Source of the DNA: Faecalicatena sp. Marseille-Q4148
GTDB taxonomy: Bacteria > Bacillota > Clostridia > Lachnospirales > Lachnospiraceae
Assembly: GCA_018228665.1 (NCBI GenBank)
Contig: CP073692.1
Location: forward strand, 3,112,046 to 3,176,045
DNA length: 64,000 bases
Reading direction: 5' to 3'
The translations under genes and the position numbers were made by a program. The notes beneath the pieces were generated by a model. It worked only from the letters and a program-made list of their open reading frames with translations, was not told where the DNA came from and did no database searches. Shown here piece after piece: positions 29,238 through 38,548 of the stretch. Numbering within the stretch: position 1 is the first letter of the stretch; every line of letters starts with the position of its first letter.

Positions 29238-29918
29238 ATGGACAGAAAGATGAATGTGCTTGGCGTTCAGGTCGATGATTATTCCGCAAAGGAAGCGATG
29301 CGCCGGGCGATTGAGTATCTTCAGACAGAAGCGATCAACGTAATTGAGATGCTGACGACAGATGTGCTTGTAAAGAGCAGTGTTGTCGAGGGGGTAAAAC
29401 AGAATACCGAAGAAGCAGATATGATTCTGATTGGGGATAAGGCAATCCTTGAAGCAGCCGGGATTCAGGAGTCAAAACGGCTTCAGGAAGCTGCGGAGGA
29501 TGTGTTTCTGAAGATGTTCCTTCGCTATCTTGAGAAGAATCGGAAGCGAATCTGGCTGATGGCAGATTCACAGGAAGAATTAGATTCTTTTGAAGAAATA
29601 CTGCACGAACGCTACCCAAAGGCAAAGATTATGGGAGGAGCGGTCGTACCGGAGCATGCAGAGTCGGATGATATGATCGTAAATGAGATCAATGGTCTTG
29701 AAATCGACTGTATCTTGTCAGAACTTGATCTGGCAGGGAGAGAAGCTTTCATAGCGCGCAACAGGATTATTGTCAATGCGAGAGTGTGGCTGAGAGTCGG
29801 AAAGCAGCTGAGACTTCAGGAGACAGAAACCGGATTTAAGAAATCCGTTTACGGATTTGTCCGAAAGTTTATTTTAAAGAAAGAGATCGAGCGGGAAAAT
29901 CGTCGCAGAGATCAGTAG
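29238..29918 (+). CDS. WecG/TagA/CpsF-type glycosyltransferase (GT26), divergent
   Basis: The 226-residue protein resembles GT26 enzymes that add N-acetylmannosaminyl or similar sugars to lipid-linked carriers: VLGVQVDDYSAKEAMRRAIEYL at the start, TTDVLVKSSVVEGV near residue 45, and a LMADSQEELDSFEEILHERYPKAKIMGG core followed by a conserved NEINGLEIDCIL region. A basic C-terminal tail fits membrane association. The usual catalytic DG and TxN motifs are weak, so it may act on an unusual acceptor. No other wall-polymer genes are nearby. An ATG at 29238 fits the AGGTGAG site. Confidence 0.7.
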   Translation: MDRKMNVLGVQVDDYSAKEAMRRAIEYLQTEAINVIEMLTTDVLVKSSVVEGVKQNTEEADMILIGDKAILEAAGIQESKRLQEAAEDVFLKMFLRYLEKNRKRIWLMADSQEELDSFEEILHERYPKAKIMGGAVVPEHAESDDMIVNEINGLEIDCILSELDLAGREAFIARNRIIVNARVWLRVGKQLRLQETETGFKKSVYGFVRKFILKKEIERENRRRDQ

Positions 29919-29991
29919 GAGAAAGCGTCTCCGAATATGGTTATTGTGAACAATGTCTATGAACAAAATGTAACATATTTGTAAAGAGTCT

Positions 29992-30033
29992 GAGGAAATG
30001 CCTAAAAATATGCATTTTCCTCTTTCTTTTTTT
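29992..30033 (+). terminator. Terminator after the GT26 gene
   Basis: GAGGAAATGC at 29992-30001 pairs with GCATTTTCCTC at 30012-30022 (one bulged T), followed by a long T-rich run. Confidence 0.75.
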
Positions 30034-30151
30034 GTGGTTTTGCATTAAAATAGTAAGATGCATAGAGACATATTACGAGTAGAATAACAAAATAATTGTG
30101 AAAAATGCCGATGCTGAAAAAGCATGGATTCGGAGAAGGAGAGGAAGAGGA

Positions 30152-31240
30152 ATGATATCAAACCAAATACTTCAAAATACAATCGAAGGATTGAAAGCAA
30201 TTACAAGAATTGATCTGTGTGTAATGGATGTCGATGGGAAAGTATTCGCAAGTACTTTTACGGAGACAGATAATTTTGAGAGTGCAGTGCTGTCCTTTGT
30301 GGAATCTCCGGCAGACAGTCAGGTAATACAGGGCCGGCAGTTCTTCAAAATCTTTGATGAGAATCAGCTAGAATATATTTTACTTGCCAACGGGGGCAGT
30401 GATGATGTATATATGATAGGGAAGATTGCAGTTTTCCAGATTCAGAATCTCCTTGTGGCCTACAAAGAGCGTTTCGATAAGGATAACTTCATTAAGAATC
30501 TTCTGCTTGATAACCTGCTTCTGGTTGATATTTACAACCGTGCTAAAAAATTACATATTGACACAGAAGTCAGACGTGTTATCTTTATTATTGAGACTTC
30601 CCGTGAAAAAGACGGCAGCACACTTGAGAATGTGCGCACGCTTCTTGGAGGAAAGTCAAAAGATTTTATCACAGCGGTAGATGAGAAAAATATTATTGTT
30701 GTGAAGGAGATCGGACCGGATGACGGATACAAGGAGATGGATGAGATTGCGGAGAACATCCTGGAATTGTTAAAGTCAGAAGGGGAAGAAGGCATCCATA
30801 TTGCATATGGTACCATTGTCAATGACATTAAAGAAGTGTCCAAATCATACAAAGAAGCGAAGCTTGCTCTTGACGTTGGAAAGATTTTCTTTAATGACAG
30901 AGATGTTATTGCATACAGTGCGCTTGGAATCGGCAGATTAATTTACCAGCTTCCAATTCCGCTCTGTAAGATGTTCATACGCGAGATTTTTGAGGGGAAA
31001 TCTCCGGATGATTTTGATGAGGAGACGTTGGTTACGATTAATAAGTTCTTCGAGAACAGTCTCAACGTGTCAGAAACATCCAGACAGCTGTATATTCATA
31101 GAAATACGCTTGTGTATCGCCTTGATAAGCTTCAGAAGAGCACAGGACTGGATCTTCGCGTGTTTGAGGATGCGATCACATTTAAGATTGCGCTCATGGT
31201 AGTGAAGTATATGAAGTATATGGAGTCACTGGAGTATTAG
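30152..31240 (+). CDS. PucR/CdaR-type transcriptional regulator
   Basis: The 362-residue protein has an N-terminal sugar-diacid-recognition-like domain (about 1-130, ISNQILQNTIEGLKAIT), a CdaR GGDEF-like middle domain, and a C-terminal HTH_30 domain (NKFFENSLNVSETSRQLYIHRNTLVYRLDKLQKSTGLDLR, of which RNTLVYRLDKLQ is diagnostic). The ATG at 30152 has GGAGAGGAAGAGG upstream; an in-frame GTG eighteen codons earlier lacks support. It lies 16 bases before ftsE; whether it regulates the ftsEX operon is not known. Confidence 0.9.
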   Translation: MISNQILQNTIEGLKAITRIDLCVMDVDGKVFASTFTETDNFESAVLSFVESPADSQVIQGRQFFKIFDENQLEYILLANGGSDDVYMIGKIAVFQIQNLLVAYKERFDKDNFIKNLLLDNLLLVDIYNRAKKLHIDTEVRRVIFIIETSREKDGSTLENVRTLLGGKSKDFITAVDEKNIIVVKEIGPDDGYKEMDEIAENILELLKSEGEEGIHIAYGTIVNDIKEVSKSYKEAKLALDVGKIFFNDRDVIAYSALGIGRLIYQLPIPLCKMFIREIFEGKSPDDFDEETLVTINKFFENSLNVSETSRQLYIHRNTLVYRLDKLQKSTGLDLRVFEDAITFKIALMVVKYMKYMESLEY

Positions 31241-31256
31241 TAATTAGGAGGAGCAT

Positions 31257-31943
31257 ATGATAGAATTAAAGGAAGTAACGAAAGAATACTCGAAGGGAAT
31301 CGCAGCCCTGAACGGTATCAGCCTGAAGATTGAAGCCGGCGAGTTCGTGTTTATCGTAGGTGACAGCGGTTCCGGAAAGTCAACATTGATCAAGCTGATT
31401 ATGAAAGAGCTGGATCCGACATCGGGAACGATTGTTGTAAACGGTCAGAATCTCGGCCGTCTGAAACATCGTCATATTCCGAAGTACAGAAGAACGCTTG
31501 GAGTAGTGTTCCAGGATTTCCGGCTTTTAAAAGATAGAAATATTTACGATAATATTGCTTTTGCACTCCGCGTAACAGAAACACCGACAAGAGTAATCAA
31601 GAAGAAAGTACCGGCGGCGCTGTCGCTTGTAGGGCTTGCACAGAAGTATAAAGCCTACCCGAAGGAACTTTCCGGTGGTGAACAGCAGAGAGTTGCCATT
31701 GCGCGTGCAGTCGTGAATGAGCCGCTGATTCTTCTGGCAGATGAGCCGACAGGTAACCTGGATCCGACAAACTCATGGGAAATCATGAAGCTGTTGGAGG
31801 AAGCGAATGAGAGAGGAACTACGGTTCTGGTTGTAACCCACAATCAGGAGATCGTTAACGAAATGAAAAAACGAGTAATCACAATGAAGAAAGGTGTTAT
31901 TGTGAGCGACGAAAGAAAAGGTGGGTATAATAATGAGGATTAG
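31257..31943 (+). CDS. ftsE: Cell division ATP-binding protein FtsE
   Basis: FtsE is the ATPase of the FtsEX complex, which activates peptidoglycan hydrolases at the division site or sidewall. The 228-residue protein has Walker A GDSGSGKST, Q-loop VVFQDFRLL, signature ELSGGEQQRVAIARA, Walker B ILLADEPTGNLD and H-loop VVTHNQE. The start has AGGAGGAGC. It overlaps ftsX by 11 bases. Confidence 0.97.
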   Translation: MIELKEVTKEYSKGIAALNGISLKIEAGEFVFIVGDSGSGKSTLIKLIMKELDPTSGTIVVNGQNLGRLKHRHIPKYRRTLGVVFQDFRLLKDRNIYDNIAFALRVTETPTRVIKKKVPAALSLVGLAQKYKAYPKELSGGEQQRVAIARAVVNEPLILLADEPTGNLDPTNSWEIMKLLEEANERGTTVLVVTHNQEIVNEMKKRVITMKKGVIVSDERKGGYNNED

Positions 31944-32841
31944 TACAGTAGGATATTCTATGAAGCAGGGAATCAAGAACATCAGCCGTAATAAGCTGTT
32001 CTCCCTTGCATCCGTAGCAACGATGGCTGCATGTATTTTCGTGTTTGGACTTTTCTTTTCCATTGTCCTGAACTTCCATAGCATTGTTATGGCTGCTGAG
32101 GAAGGTGTGGCGATCACAGTATTTTTTGAAGATGGCGTGACGCAGGATCAGATTTCCGATATTGGTGAAAAACTGCGTGATCATGAAGGTGTTGCCGAAG
32201 TAAAATTTGTATCTGCAGATGAGGCATGGGAAGAATTCCGCGATGAGTATTTCGGTGAGAATGCAGATCTGGCGGAAGGATTCAAAGAAGACAACCCGCT
32301 TGCCGGAGCAGATAACTACGAAGTTTACATGGAGAAAGTAGAAAATCAAACAGAGATTGTCGAATATGCAGAAAGTCTGGATGGTGTTAAGAAAGTAAAC
32401 CGTTCAGATGTGGTGGCAAAGACGCTGGAGAAAGTAAATAAGCTGATCATCTATGTTTCAGCGGCAATCATCGGTATTCTTCTGGCTGTTTCTATTTTCC
32501 TGATTAGTAATACGGTTGCAATGGGTATTACTGTCAGAAGAGAAGAGATTGCCATTATGAAATACATCGGTGCAAAAGACTTCTTTGTACGGGCGCCGTT
32601 CATCATTGAAGGTATGATCATCGGATTGATCGGAGCTTTGATTCCACTGATTTTGCTATATTTTATGTATAACAAAGCAATTCAGTATATTTTGGAAAAA
32701 TTCTCTATTTTGAATCATATTCTGGATTTCCTTCCGGTAAACTATGTATATACATATCTGCTGCCGATCGGGCTGATCCTGGGAATGGGAATCGGTTTAG
32801 TCGGAAGTACCTTTACAATCAGAAAGCACTTGAAAGTATAG
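31933..32841 (+). CDS. ftsX: Cell division membrane protein FtsX
   Basis: FtsX is the four-helix membrane partner of FtsE. The 302-residue protein has one N-terminal helix (about 22-45), an extracellular domain of about 120 residues that contacts the hydrolase, and three C-terminal helices (about 175-198, 222-245, 268-290) with the ISNTVAMGITVRREEIAIMKYIGA motif, whose TVRREEIAIMKYIGA part is diagnostic. The ATG at 31933 has AAAGGTGGG; an earlier in-frame GTG is less likely. The hydrolase gene follows 14 bases later. Confidence 0.96.
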   Translation: MRISTVGYSMKQGIKNISRNKLFSLASVATMAACIFVFGLFFSIVLNFHSIVMAAEEGVAITVFFEDGVTQDQISDIGEKLRDHEGVAEVKFVSADEAWEEFRDEYFGENADLAEGFKEDNPLAGADNYEVYMEKVENQTEIVEYAESLDGVKKVNRSDVVAKTLEKVNKLIIYVSAAIIGILLAVSIFLISNTVAMGITVRREEIAIMKYIGAKDFFVRAPFIIEGMIIGLIGALIPLILLYFMYNKAIQYILEKFSILNHILDFLPVNYVYTYLLPIGLILGMGIGLVGSTFTIRKHLKV

Positions 32842-32855
32842 GATAGGAGATACAG

Positions 32856-34028
32856 ATGAAAAAACGATACAGAAAAACAGCCGCACTGTTATTGGCAGGA
32901 CTCCTCAGTATGGGAAGTGTGCTGCAGGCAGGCGCGACAGATACACAGATTGATGCGGCTCAGAAAGAAAAAGAGCAGTTAGAACAGCAAAAGCAGGCAG
33001 CAGAACAAGAGAAGAATGCGCTTTCAGAGCAGTTGAACAGCATTATCGCACAAATGCAGGAAACCAATGCGAAAGTAGATCAGAAGGCAGTTGAGATCGA
33101 ACAGGCAGAGAATGATCTGATTAATGCAAAAATTGATGAAAACAATCAATATGAGAGTATGAAGAAGCGGATCCGTTTTATGTATGAGAACGGAGGCGGC
33201 GAGCTTCTGGAAATTCTCTTTACATCGGACAGCATGGCAGAGCTTTTGAATAAGGCAGAGTATATTTCCAAGATTACAGAATATGACAGAAATATGCTTG
33301 TGGAATTTCAGAAGATCGTGACAGAAGTACAGGAAAAGGAAGCAGCGCTGAAAGCAGAATATGAAGAGCTTGGCGCGCTTCAGGCTCAGCTTGGAGAACA
33401 GCAGACACAGGTACAGACACTCCTTGACAGCAAAGGAATCGAAATTGCGAATCTGGAATCCGCAATTGGAGCAAAGGCTTCTGAGCTTCAGGCGCTGATT
33501 GAGAAAGCAAAGGCGGAAGAAGAGGCGAGAAAGCAGGCAGAGCTTGCACAGCAACAGCAGCAGAAACCGTCAGGCGGAAACAGTTCCAGTGGAAATAATT
33601 CAGGCGGCGGTTCTTATGTACCGCCGGGAGACAATGTAATTTCCGGTAATGGAACATTTGCACATCCATGTCCGTCAGGATATCTGACAAGTGGGTTTGG
33701 CTATCGTGATTTTGACAATTCGTTCCATAAGGGAGTTGACTTCGGAACAGGTGGAGCAGCAGTTCCGACTTATGCAGCAGCAGATGGAAGAGTTCTGATG
33801 GCCGGCTGGAGCAACAGCGCCGGTAACTGGGTTGTTATTCAACATTCCGGAGGTCTTGTAACAAAGTATATGCATCATTCAGCTCTTAGTGTATCAACCG
33901 GGCAGTATGTATCGAAAGGACAGCAGTTAGGTCTTACAGGAAACACAGGGAACTCCGCAGGAGTACACCTGCATTTCCAGGTAGAACTGAATGGAAAACC
34001 GGTAGATCCGTTCAATTATTTATCATAA
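32856..34028 (+). CDS. Secreted coiled-coil M23 murein hydrolase (EnvC/CwlO-like)
   Basis: The 390-residue protein has a signal peptide (cleavage near residue 27 after LQAGA), a long coiled coil (about 28-240, rich in Q, E, K and A), a Gly/Ser/Asn linker (about 240-270) and a C-terminal LytM/M23 domain with zinc ligands in HKGVDFGTG, the catalytic MHHS and HLHFQV. Such proteins are activated by FtsEX through their coiled coils; in Firmicutes the analogous partners are CwlO and PcsB. The gene order ftsE-ftsX-hydrolase supports this. Confidence 0.93.
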   Translation: MKKRYRKTAALLLAGLLSMGSVLQAGATDTQIDAAQKEKEQLEQQKQAAEQEKNALSEQLNSIIAQMQETNAKVDQKAVEIEQAENDLINAKIDENNQYESMKKRIRFMYENGGGELLEILFTSDSMAELLNKAEYISKITEYDRNMLVEFQKIVTEVQEKEAALKAEYEELGALQAQLGEQQTQVQTLLDSKGIEIANLESAIGAKASELQALIEKAKAEEEARKQAELAQQQQQKPSGGNSSSGNNSGGGSYVPPGDNVISGNGTFAHPCPSGYLTSGFGYRDFDNSFHKGVDFGTGGAAVPTYAAADGRVLMAGWSNSAGNWVVIQHSGGLVTKYMHHSALSVSTGQYVSKGQQLGLTGNTGNSAGVHLHFQVELNGKPVDPFNYLS

Positions 34029-34038
34029 GGTGTGGATA

Positions 34039-35256
34039 ATGGATAATAAAAAGGGATTTTTAAAAGGGGCGCTGACAGGCGCCCTTGCTATGTTAGTAAT
34101 CACAGCTGCCATAGGAGCAGGTGTGATCGTGATAAATCATATAGATCTTGGAAGTATGAAGAAAAGCGGCTCTGGTCAGGTTGTAGGACAGTATACAGAG
34201 AAGAAGCTGGAAGAACTAAAAGGTTTGATCGATGAAGTCTATCTCCATGAAGAAGAGGTAGATGAAGAAGCGCTTACGGAAGGAATCTATCAGGGATATA
34301 TTGCGGCACTGAATGATCCGTATTCTGCATATTATACCACCGAGGAGACAAAAGAAATGATGGAATCTACTTCGGGGGAGTACAGCGGAATCGGAGCCCT
34401 TATGTCGCAGAATCGAGAGACAGGAGTAATTACGATTGCCAATGTCTATGAAAACTCACCAGCTGCAGAAGCGGGAATGAAAAATGAAGATATTTTGTAC
34501 AAAGTAGAAGGAGAAGAAGTGACGGGTGTCGATCTAAGTGAAGTGGTTACGCGGGTAAAAGGAGAAGAAGGCACCGAGGTCAAAATGACGCTGCTGCGGG
34601 GAGCAGATCGTCAAGAGATTGAGATTACTGCCGTGCGCAGAAAGCTGCAGACGCAGACGGTCAGTTATGAGATGAAAGAAGGCCAGATCGGATATATTCG
34701 GGTGTCTGAATTTGATGAAGTTACACTGGAACAGTTCCGGGAAGCAAAAGCAGCTCTGGAAAGTCAGGGAATGGCATCTATGCTCATTGATCTTCGTGGA
34801 AATCCGGGAGGAAATCTTTCTACCGTCTGTGATATGTTAAGAGAAATTCTTCCGGAAGGGCTGATCGTTTATACAGAGGAGCGGGATGGAGAGCGCACAG
34901 AGTATAAATGTGATGGAAAAACACCGTGGGAAAAACCGCTTGCAGTGCTGATCAATGGCGCCAGCGCCAGTGCATCCGAAATTTTTGCCGGAGCAGTACA
35001 GGATTATGGAATCGGCCAGCTTGTCGGTACAACAACTTATGGAAAAGGAGTTGTACAGCAGCTGTTTCCAATGACGGACGGTACAATGGTGAAGCTTACG
35101 ATTGCGGAATATTTTACTCCGAAAGGAAGAAATATTGACGGAACCGGAATCGTTCCGGATGTGGAAGTCGAATATGTCTATGATGAGACAAATCCGGAAG
35201 CGGATAATCAGATGGAAAAAGCGTTGGAGCTTCTTCGCAGTCAGGTACAGCAGTAG
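34039..35256 (+). CDS. S41 family C-terminal processing peptidase
   Basis: The 405-residue protein has one N-terminal membrane helix (about 12-35), a PDZ domain (about 105-185, with SPAAEAGMKNEDILYKVEG) and an S41 protease core with catalytic serine in NGASASASEIFAGA and lysine in TYGKGVVQQLF. It is of the CtpA/CtpB type, anchored to the membrane and acting outside. In this operon it may process or clear the FtsEX-linked hydrolase. The ATG at 34039 has AAGGTGTGG. Confidence 0.94.
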   Translation: MDNKKGFLKGALTGALAMLVITAAIGAGVIVINHIDLGSMKKSGSGQVVGQYTEKKLEELKGLIDEVYLHEEEVDEEALTEGIYQGYIAALNDPYSAYYTTEETKEMMESTSGEYSGIGALMSQNRETGVITIANVYENSPAAEAGMKNEDILYKVEGEEVTGVDLSEVVTRVKGEEGTEVKMTLLRGADRQEIEITAVRRKLQTQTVSYEMKEGQIGYIRVSEFDEVTLEQFREAKAALESQGMASMLIDLRGNPGGNLSTVCDMLREILPEGLIVYTEERDGERTEYKCDGKTPWEKPLAVLINGASASASEIFAGAVQDYGIGQLVGTTTYGKGVVQQLFPMTDGTMVKLTIAEYFTPKGRNIDGTGIVPDVEVEYVYDETNPEADNQMEKALELLRSQVQQ

Positions 35257-35289
35257 CTGATGTGAACGAATCGCAGAAAGACAATATAA

Positions 35290-35331
35290 AAAAGCAAAAG
35301 ATTTGTGGAGACATGAATCTTTTGCTTTTCT
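35290..35331 (+). terminator. Terminator of the ftsEX operon
   Basis: AAAAGCAAAAGATT at 35290-35303 is the exact complement of 35316-35329; the right arm ends in TTTTC. Confidence 0.75.
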
Positions 35332-35431
35332 TACATTATGGCATATGTTAAAATAAAAATATATGGATAAAATTATTTCCGGATCATTTTCAGATGGTTC
35401 GGAGGGAAATAAACGAGAAAGGATTGAGAAA

Positions 35432-36709
35432 ATGAAAATTTTAATTCAAAACGGTCATGTATTAGATCCTTTGACAAAGAGAGATGGTCGGTATGATGTG
35501 CTGGTGGAAGATGATAAGATCAAAGCTGTAGGCGAGAAGATCGAGACAGAAGCAGATGAGATCATTGATGCCGCCGGCAGTTATGTTATGCCTGGATTTA
35601 TCGATCTGCATGTACATTTAAGAGATCCTGGACTGGAATATAAGGAGACGCTTGCAACAGGGGGAAGTGCAGCGGCAAGAGGGGGCGTGACAACGATCTG
35701 CGCCATGCCGAATACAAAGCCGGTCATTGATACGAAAGAGAAAGTAGAAGATGTTCACCGCAGGGCAAAAGAAGAGTGTCCGGTGCATGTGATTCAGCTC
35801 GGGGCGATCACAGTGGGACAAAAAGGAGAAGCGCTTGCTGATATTAAAGGAATGGCAGAGGCAGGATGTCATGCGATCAGTGAAGACGGTAAGTCCGTGA
35901 TGAATGCTTCTCTTTACCGGAAAGCAATGAAGATTGCGGCAGAGTGTGGGATTTCGATTTTTGCACATTGCGAAGATATTACGATGGTAGAAGGCGGTGT
36001 GATGAATGCTGATGAGAAGGCAAGAGAGCTTGGACTTCCGGGCATCACGAATGCCGTCGAAGATGTGATTGTTGCCAGAGATATCCTTCTTGCAAAAGAG
36101 ACAGGGGTGCGCCTTCACCTTTGCCATTGCTCTACGGAAGACAGCGTGAAGCTGGTAAAATATGCAAAAGAAGAGAATCTTCCGGTAACAGCAGAAGTTT
36201 GCCCGCATCATTTTGCTATGACATCAGACGATATTAAAGAAGATGACGGTAACTATAAGATGAATCCGCCGCTGCGCGGACAGGCAGATAAAGAGGCGCT
36301 GCGCAGAGGACTTTCAGAGAATATTATGGATGTGATCGCAACCGATCATGCACCACATTCCGAAGAAGAGAAAAATTGCTCTATGAAGAATGCGTTTTTC
36401 GGAATCGTAGGTCTTGAGACATCAGCATGTCTTACTTATACAGAGCTTGTTGAGACAGGGCTTATGACACCGATGCAGATGGCTGAGAAGATGAGCTGGA
36501 ATCCGGCTCAGGTACTCGGACTGTCAGACAAAGGCGCTGTGGCAGAAGGAAAGACTGCTGACCTTGTGATCTTCGATCCGAAAGCAGAATATACAGTTGA
36601 TAAGAATACGTTTCTGTCTAAAGGAAAGAACACACCATTTGACGGTTGGAAAGTAAAAGGCGAAGTGACACATACATTTGTGGACGGAAAACTCGTTTAT
36701 AAGAAGTAA
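35432..36709 (+). CDS. pyrC: Dihydroorotase
   Basis: PyrC closes carbamoyl-aspartate to dihydroorotate in pyrimidine synthesis. The 425-residue class I enzyme has the zinc motif DLHVHLRDPG (near residue 60), GGVTTICAMPNT, histidines in HLCHCST and AEVCPHH, and the ATDHAPHS motif. The ATG at 35432 has AAAGGATTGAG; an earlier in-frame start adds 23 poor residues. I see no PyrR-binding loop in the leader. It starts the pyrC-F-K-D operon. Confidence 0.97.
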   Translation: MKILIQNGHVLDPLTKRDGRYDVLVEDDKIKAVGEKIETEADEIIDAAGSYVMPGFIDLHVHLRDPGLEYKETLATGGSAAARGGVTTICAMPNTKPVIDTKEKVEDVHRRAKEECPVHVIQLGAITVGQKGEALADIKGMAEAGCHAISEDGKSVMNASLYRKAMKIAAECGISIFAHCEDITMVEGGVMNADEKARELGLPGITNAVEDVIVARDILLAKETGVRLHLCHCSTEDSVKLVKYAKEENLPVTAEVCPHHFAMTSDDIKEDDGNYKMNPPLRGQADKEALRRGLSENIMDVIATDHAPHSEEEKNCSMKNAFFGIVGLETSACLTYTELVETGLMTPMQMAEKMSWNPAQVLGLSDKGAVAEGKTADLVIFDPKAEYTVDKNTFLSKGKNTPFDGWKVKGEVTHTFVDGKLVYKK

Positions 36710-36749
36710 ATCAAAGCAAATATATTTATTTACCAGGAGGAGAATAACC

Positions 36750-37676
36750 ATGATTAACAAATTAGTTGCAAACATTAAGAAGACAAATGCGCCGATCGTA
36801 GTAGGACTGGATCCGATGCTGAATTATGTACCGGAGCATGTTCAGAAGAAAGCATTTGCAGAATTTGGTGAGACATTAGAAGGAGCGGCAGAGGCAATCT
36901 GGCAGTTCAATAAAGAAATCGTTGATAAGACATATGATCTGATCCCGGCAGTAAAACCACAGATTGCGATGTATGAACAATTTGGAATTCCTGGACTGAT
37001 GGCGTTTAAGAAAACAGTAGATTACTGTAAAGAAAAAGGACTTGTTGTCATTGGAGACATTAAGAGAGGAGATATCGGATCTACCTCTGCTGCATATGCA
37101 GTCGGACATCTTGGACGTGTACAGGTTGGAAGCAAGAGTTATGTGCCGTTTGATGAAGATTTCGCAACAGTGAATCCATATCTTGGATCTGACGGTGTAA
37201 ATCCGTTTGTGAAAGTATGTCAGGAAGAAAAGAAAGGTATCTTTGTTCTTGTGAAGACATCTAACCCGTCAAGCGGAGAATTCCAGGACAGACTTGTTGA
37301 TGGAAAACCACTGTATGAGCTTGTCGGAGAGCAGGTAGCTGCATGGGGCGAGCAGGCAATGGGTGATGAATACAGTTATGTTGGAGCAGTAGTGGGAGCG
37401 ACTTATCCGGAACAGGGTAAGATCTTGAGAAAGGTAATGCCAAAGACATACATCCTTGTGCCTGGTTATGGCGCACAAGGCGGTAAAGGAAAAGATCTGG
37501 TACACTTCTTTAATGAAGACGGACTTGGAGCAATCGTGAATTCTTCCAGAGGAATCATTGCTGCTTACAAGCAGGAAGCATATGCAAAATTCGGACCGGA
37601 GAACTTTGGAGATGCGTCAAGAGCAGCTGTTGAGGCTATGGTTGCTGATATCAGCGAAGCGTTAAATAATCGTTAA
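36750..37676 (+). CDS. pyrF: Orotidine 5'-phosphate decarboxylase (type 2)
   Basis: PyrF makes UMP from OMP. The 308-residue protein is longer than the E. coli enzyme and of the type 2 group: VVGLDPMLNYVPEHV near the start, the catalytic DIKRGDIGSTSAAYA lysine-aspartate array, and LVPGYGAQGG. The start has a perfect AGGAGGAGAA site. It lies 40 bases after pyrC and 89 before pyrK. Confidence 0.97.
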   Translation: MINKLVANIKKTNAPIVVGLDPMLNYVPEHVQKKAFAEFGETLEGAAEAIWQFNKEIVDKTYDLIPAVKPQIAMYEQFGIPGLMAFKKTVDYCKEKGLVVIGDIKRGDIGSTSAAYAVGHLGRVQVGSKSYVPFDEDFATVNPYLGSDGVNPFVKVCQEEKKGIFVLVKTSNPSSGEFQDRLVDGKPLYELVGEQVAAWGEQAMGDEYSYVGAVVGATYPEQGKILRKVMPKTYILVPGYGAQGGKGKDLVHFFNEDGLGAIVNSSRGIIAAYKQEAYAKFGPENFGDASRAAVEAMVADISEALNNR

Positions 37677-37765
37677 TTAGTGATGAAGGAAAGCTTAGAT
37701 GAGCCGCCGGGGGAAGTACGGCGGCTTATCGAGAATCAGAAGAAAAACGACAGGAGAAGAGAAAT

Positions 37766-38548
37766 ATGGCAGAAAGAGAAAGAGAGCAAGTGCAGGTTGT
37801 GGCTCAGGAGCAGCTTGCAGAGGGGATTTTCAGCATGTGGCTGAAGACAAAGGCAGCCCGTACAGCAAAGGCGGGACAGTTTATTTCTATGTATACAAAT
37901 GATGGAAGCAAGCTGCTCCCTCGTCCGATCAGCATCTGTGAGATTGATAAAGAGCAGGAGATGCTTCGGGTTGTATATCGTGTGACAGGAGAGAATACAG
38001 GAACAGAGCAGTTTTCCAAGATGAAAGCAGGAGATACACTTCCGGTTATCGGACCTTTGGGAAATGGCTTTCCGTTGGAAGCAGCGGAAGGAAAGAAAGC
38101 GTTTTTGATCGGCGGTGGAATCGGTGTTCCCCCAATTCTGGAGCTTGCGAAAGAGTTAAATTGTGAGAAACAGATCATTGTTGGATATCGCGATGCTCAG
38201 ACATTCCTTCGGGAAGAATTTGAGCAGAACGGAAGTGTGTACATTTCTACAGAAGACGGCAGTGTCGGTACAAAGGGAAATGTTATGGATGCCATTCGTG
38301 AGCAGGCGCTTACCGCGGATATTATTTATGCATGTGGGCCAACACCGATGTTAAAGGCGTTAAAGGCATATGCAGAGGAAAATGATATCGAGTGCTATAT
38401 CTCACTGGAAGAACGTATGGCATGCGGAATCGGCGCATGTCTTGGCTGTGTTTGCAAGTCAAAAGAAAAGGATCACCACAGCAATGTACATAATAAGCGT
38501 ATTTGTAAGGATGGTCCGGTATTTCTGTCTACGGAGGTGGAATTATAA
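37766..38548 (+). CDS. pyrK: Dihydroorotate dehydrogenase B electron-transfer subunit
   Basis: PyrK passes electrons from PyrD to NAD+. The 260-residue protein has an FAD domain with LLPRPISIC, an NAD-binding GGGIGVPPILELAKEL, and a C-terminal 2Fe-2S cluster from cysteines in ACGIGACLGCVC plus a later RICKDGPVF cysteine. Its TAA stop shares one base with the pyrD ATG (TAATG), so the subunits are co-translated. Confidence 0.97.
   Translation: MAEREREQVQVVAQEQLAEGIFSMWLKTKAARTAKAGQFISMYTNDGSKLLPRPISICEIDKEQEMLRVVYRVTGENTGTEQFSKMKAGDTLPVIGPLGNGFPLEAAEGKKAFLIGGGIGVPPILELAKELNCEKQIIVGYRDAQTFLREEFEQNGSVYISTEDGSVGTKGNVMDAIREQALTADIIYACGPTPMLKALKAYAEENDIECYISLEERMACGIGACLGCVCKSKEKDHHSNVHNKRICKDGPVFLSTEVEL

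Noticed and set aside
35257..35431. PyrR-type attenuator before pyrC
   Set aside because: I looked for the PyrR-binding loop and an antiterminator pair and saw only the ftsEX terminator and an AT-rich leader.
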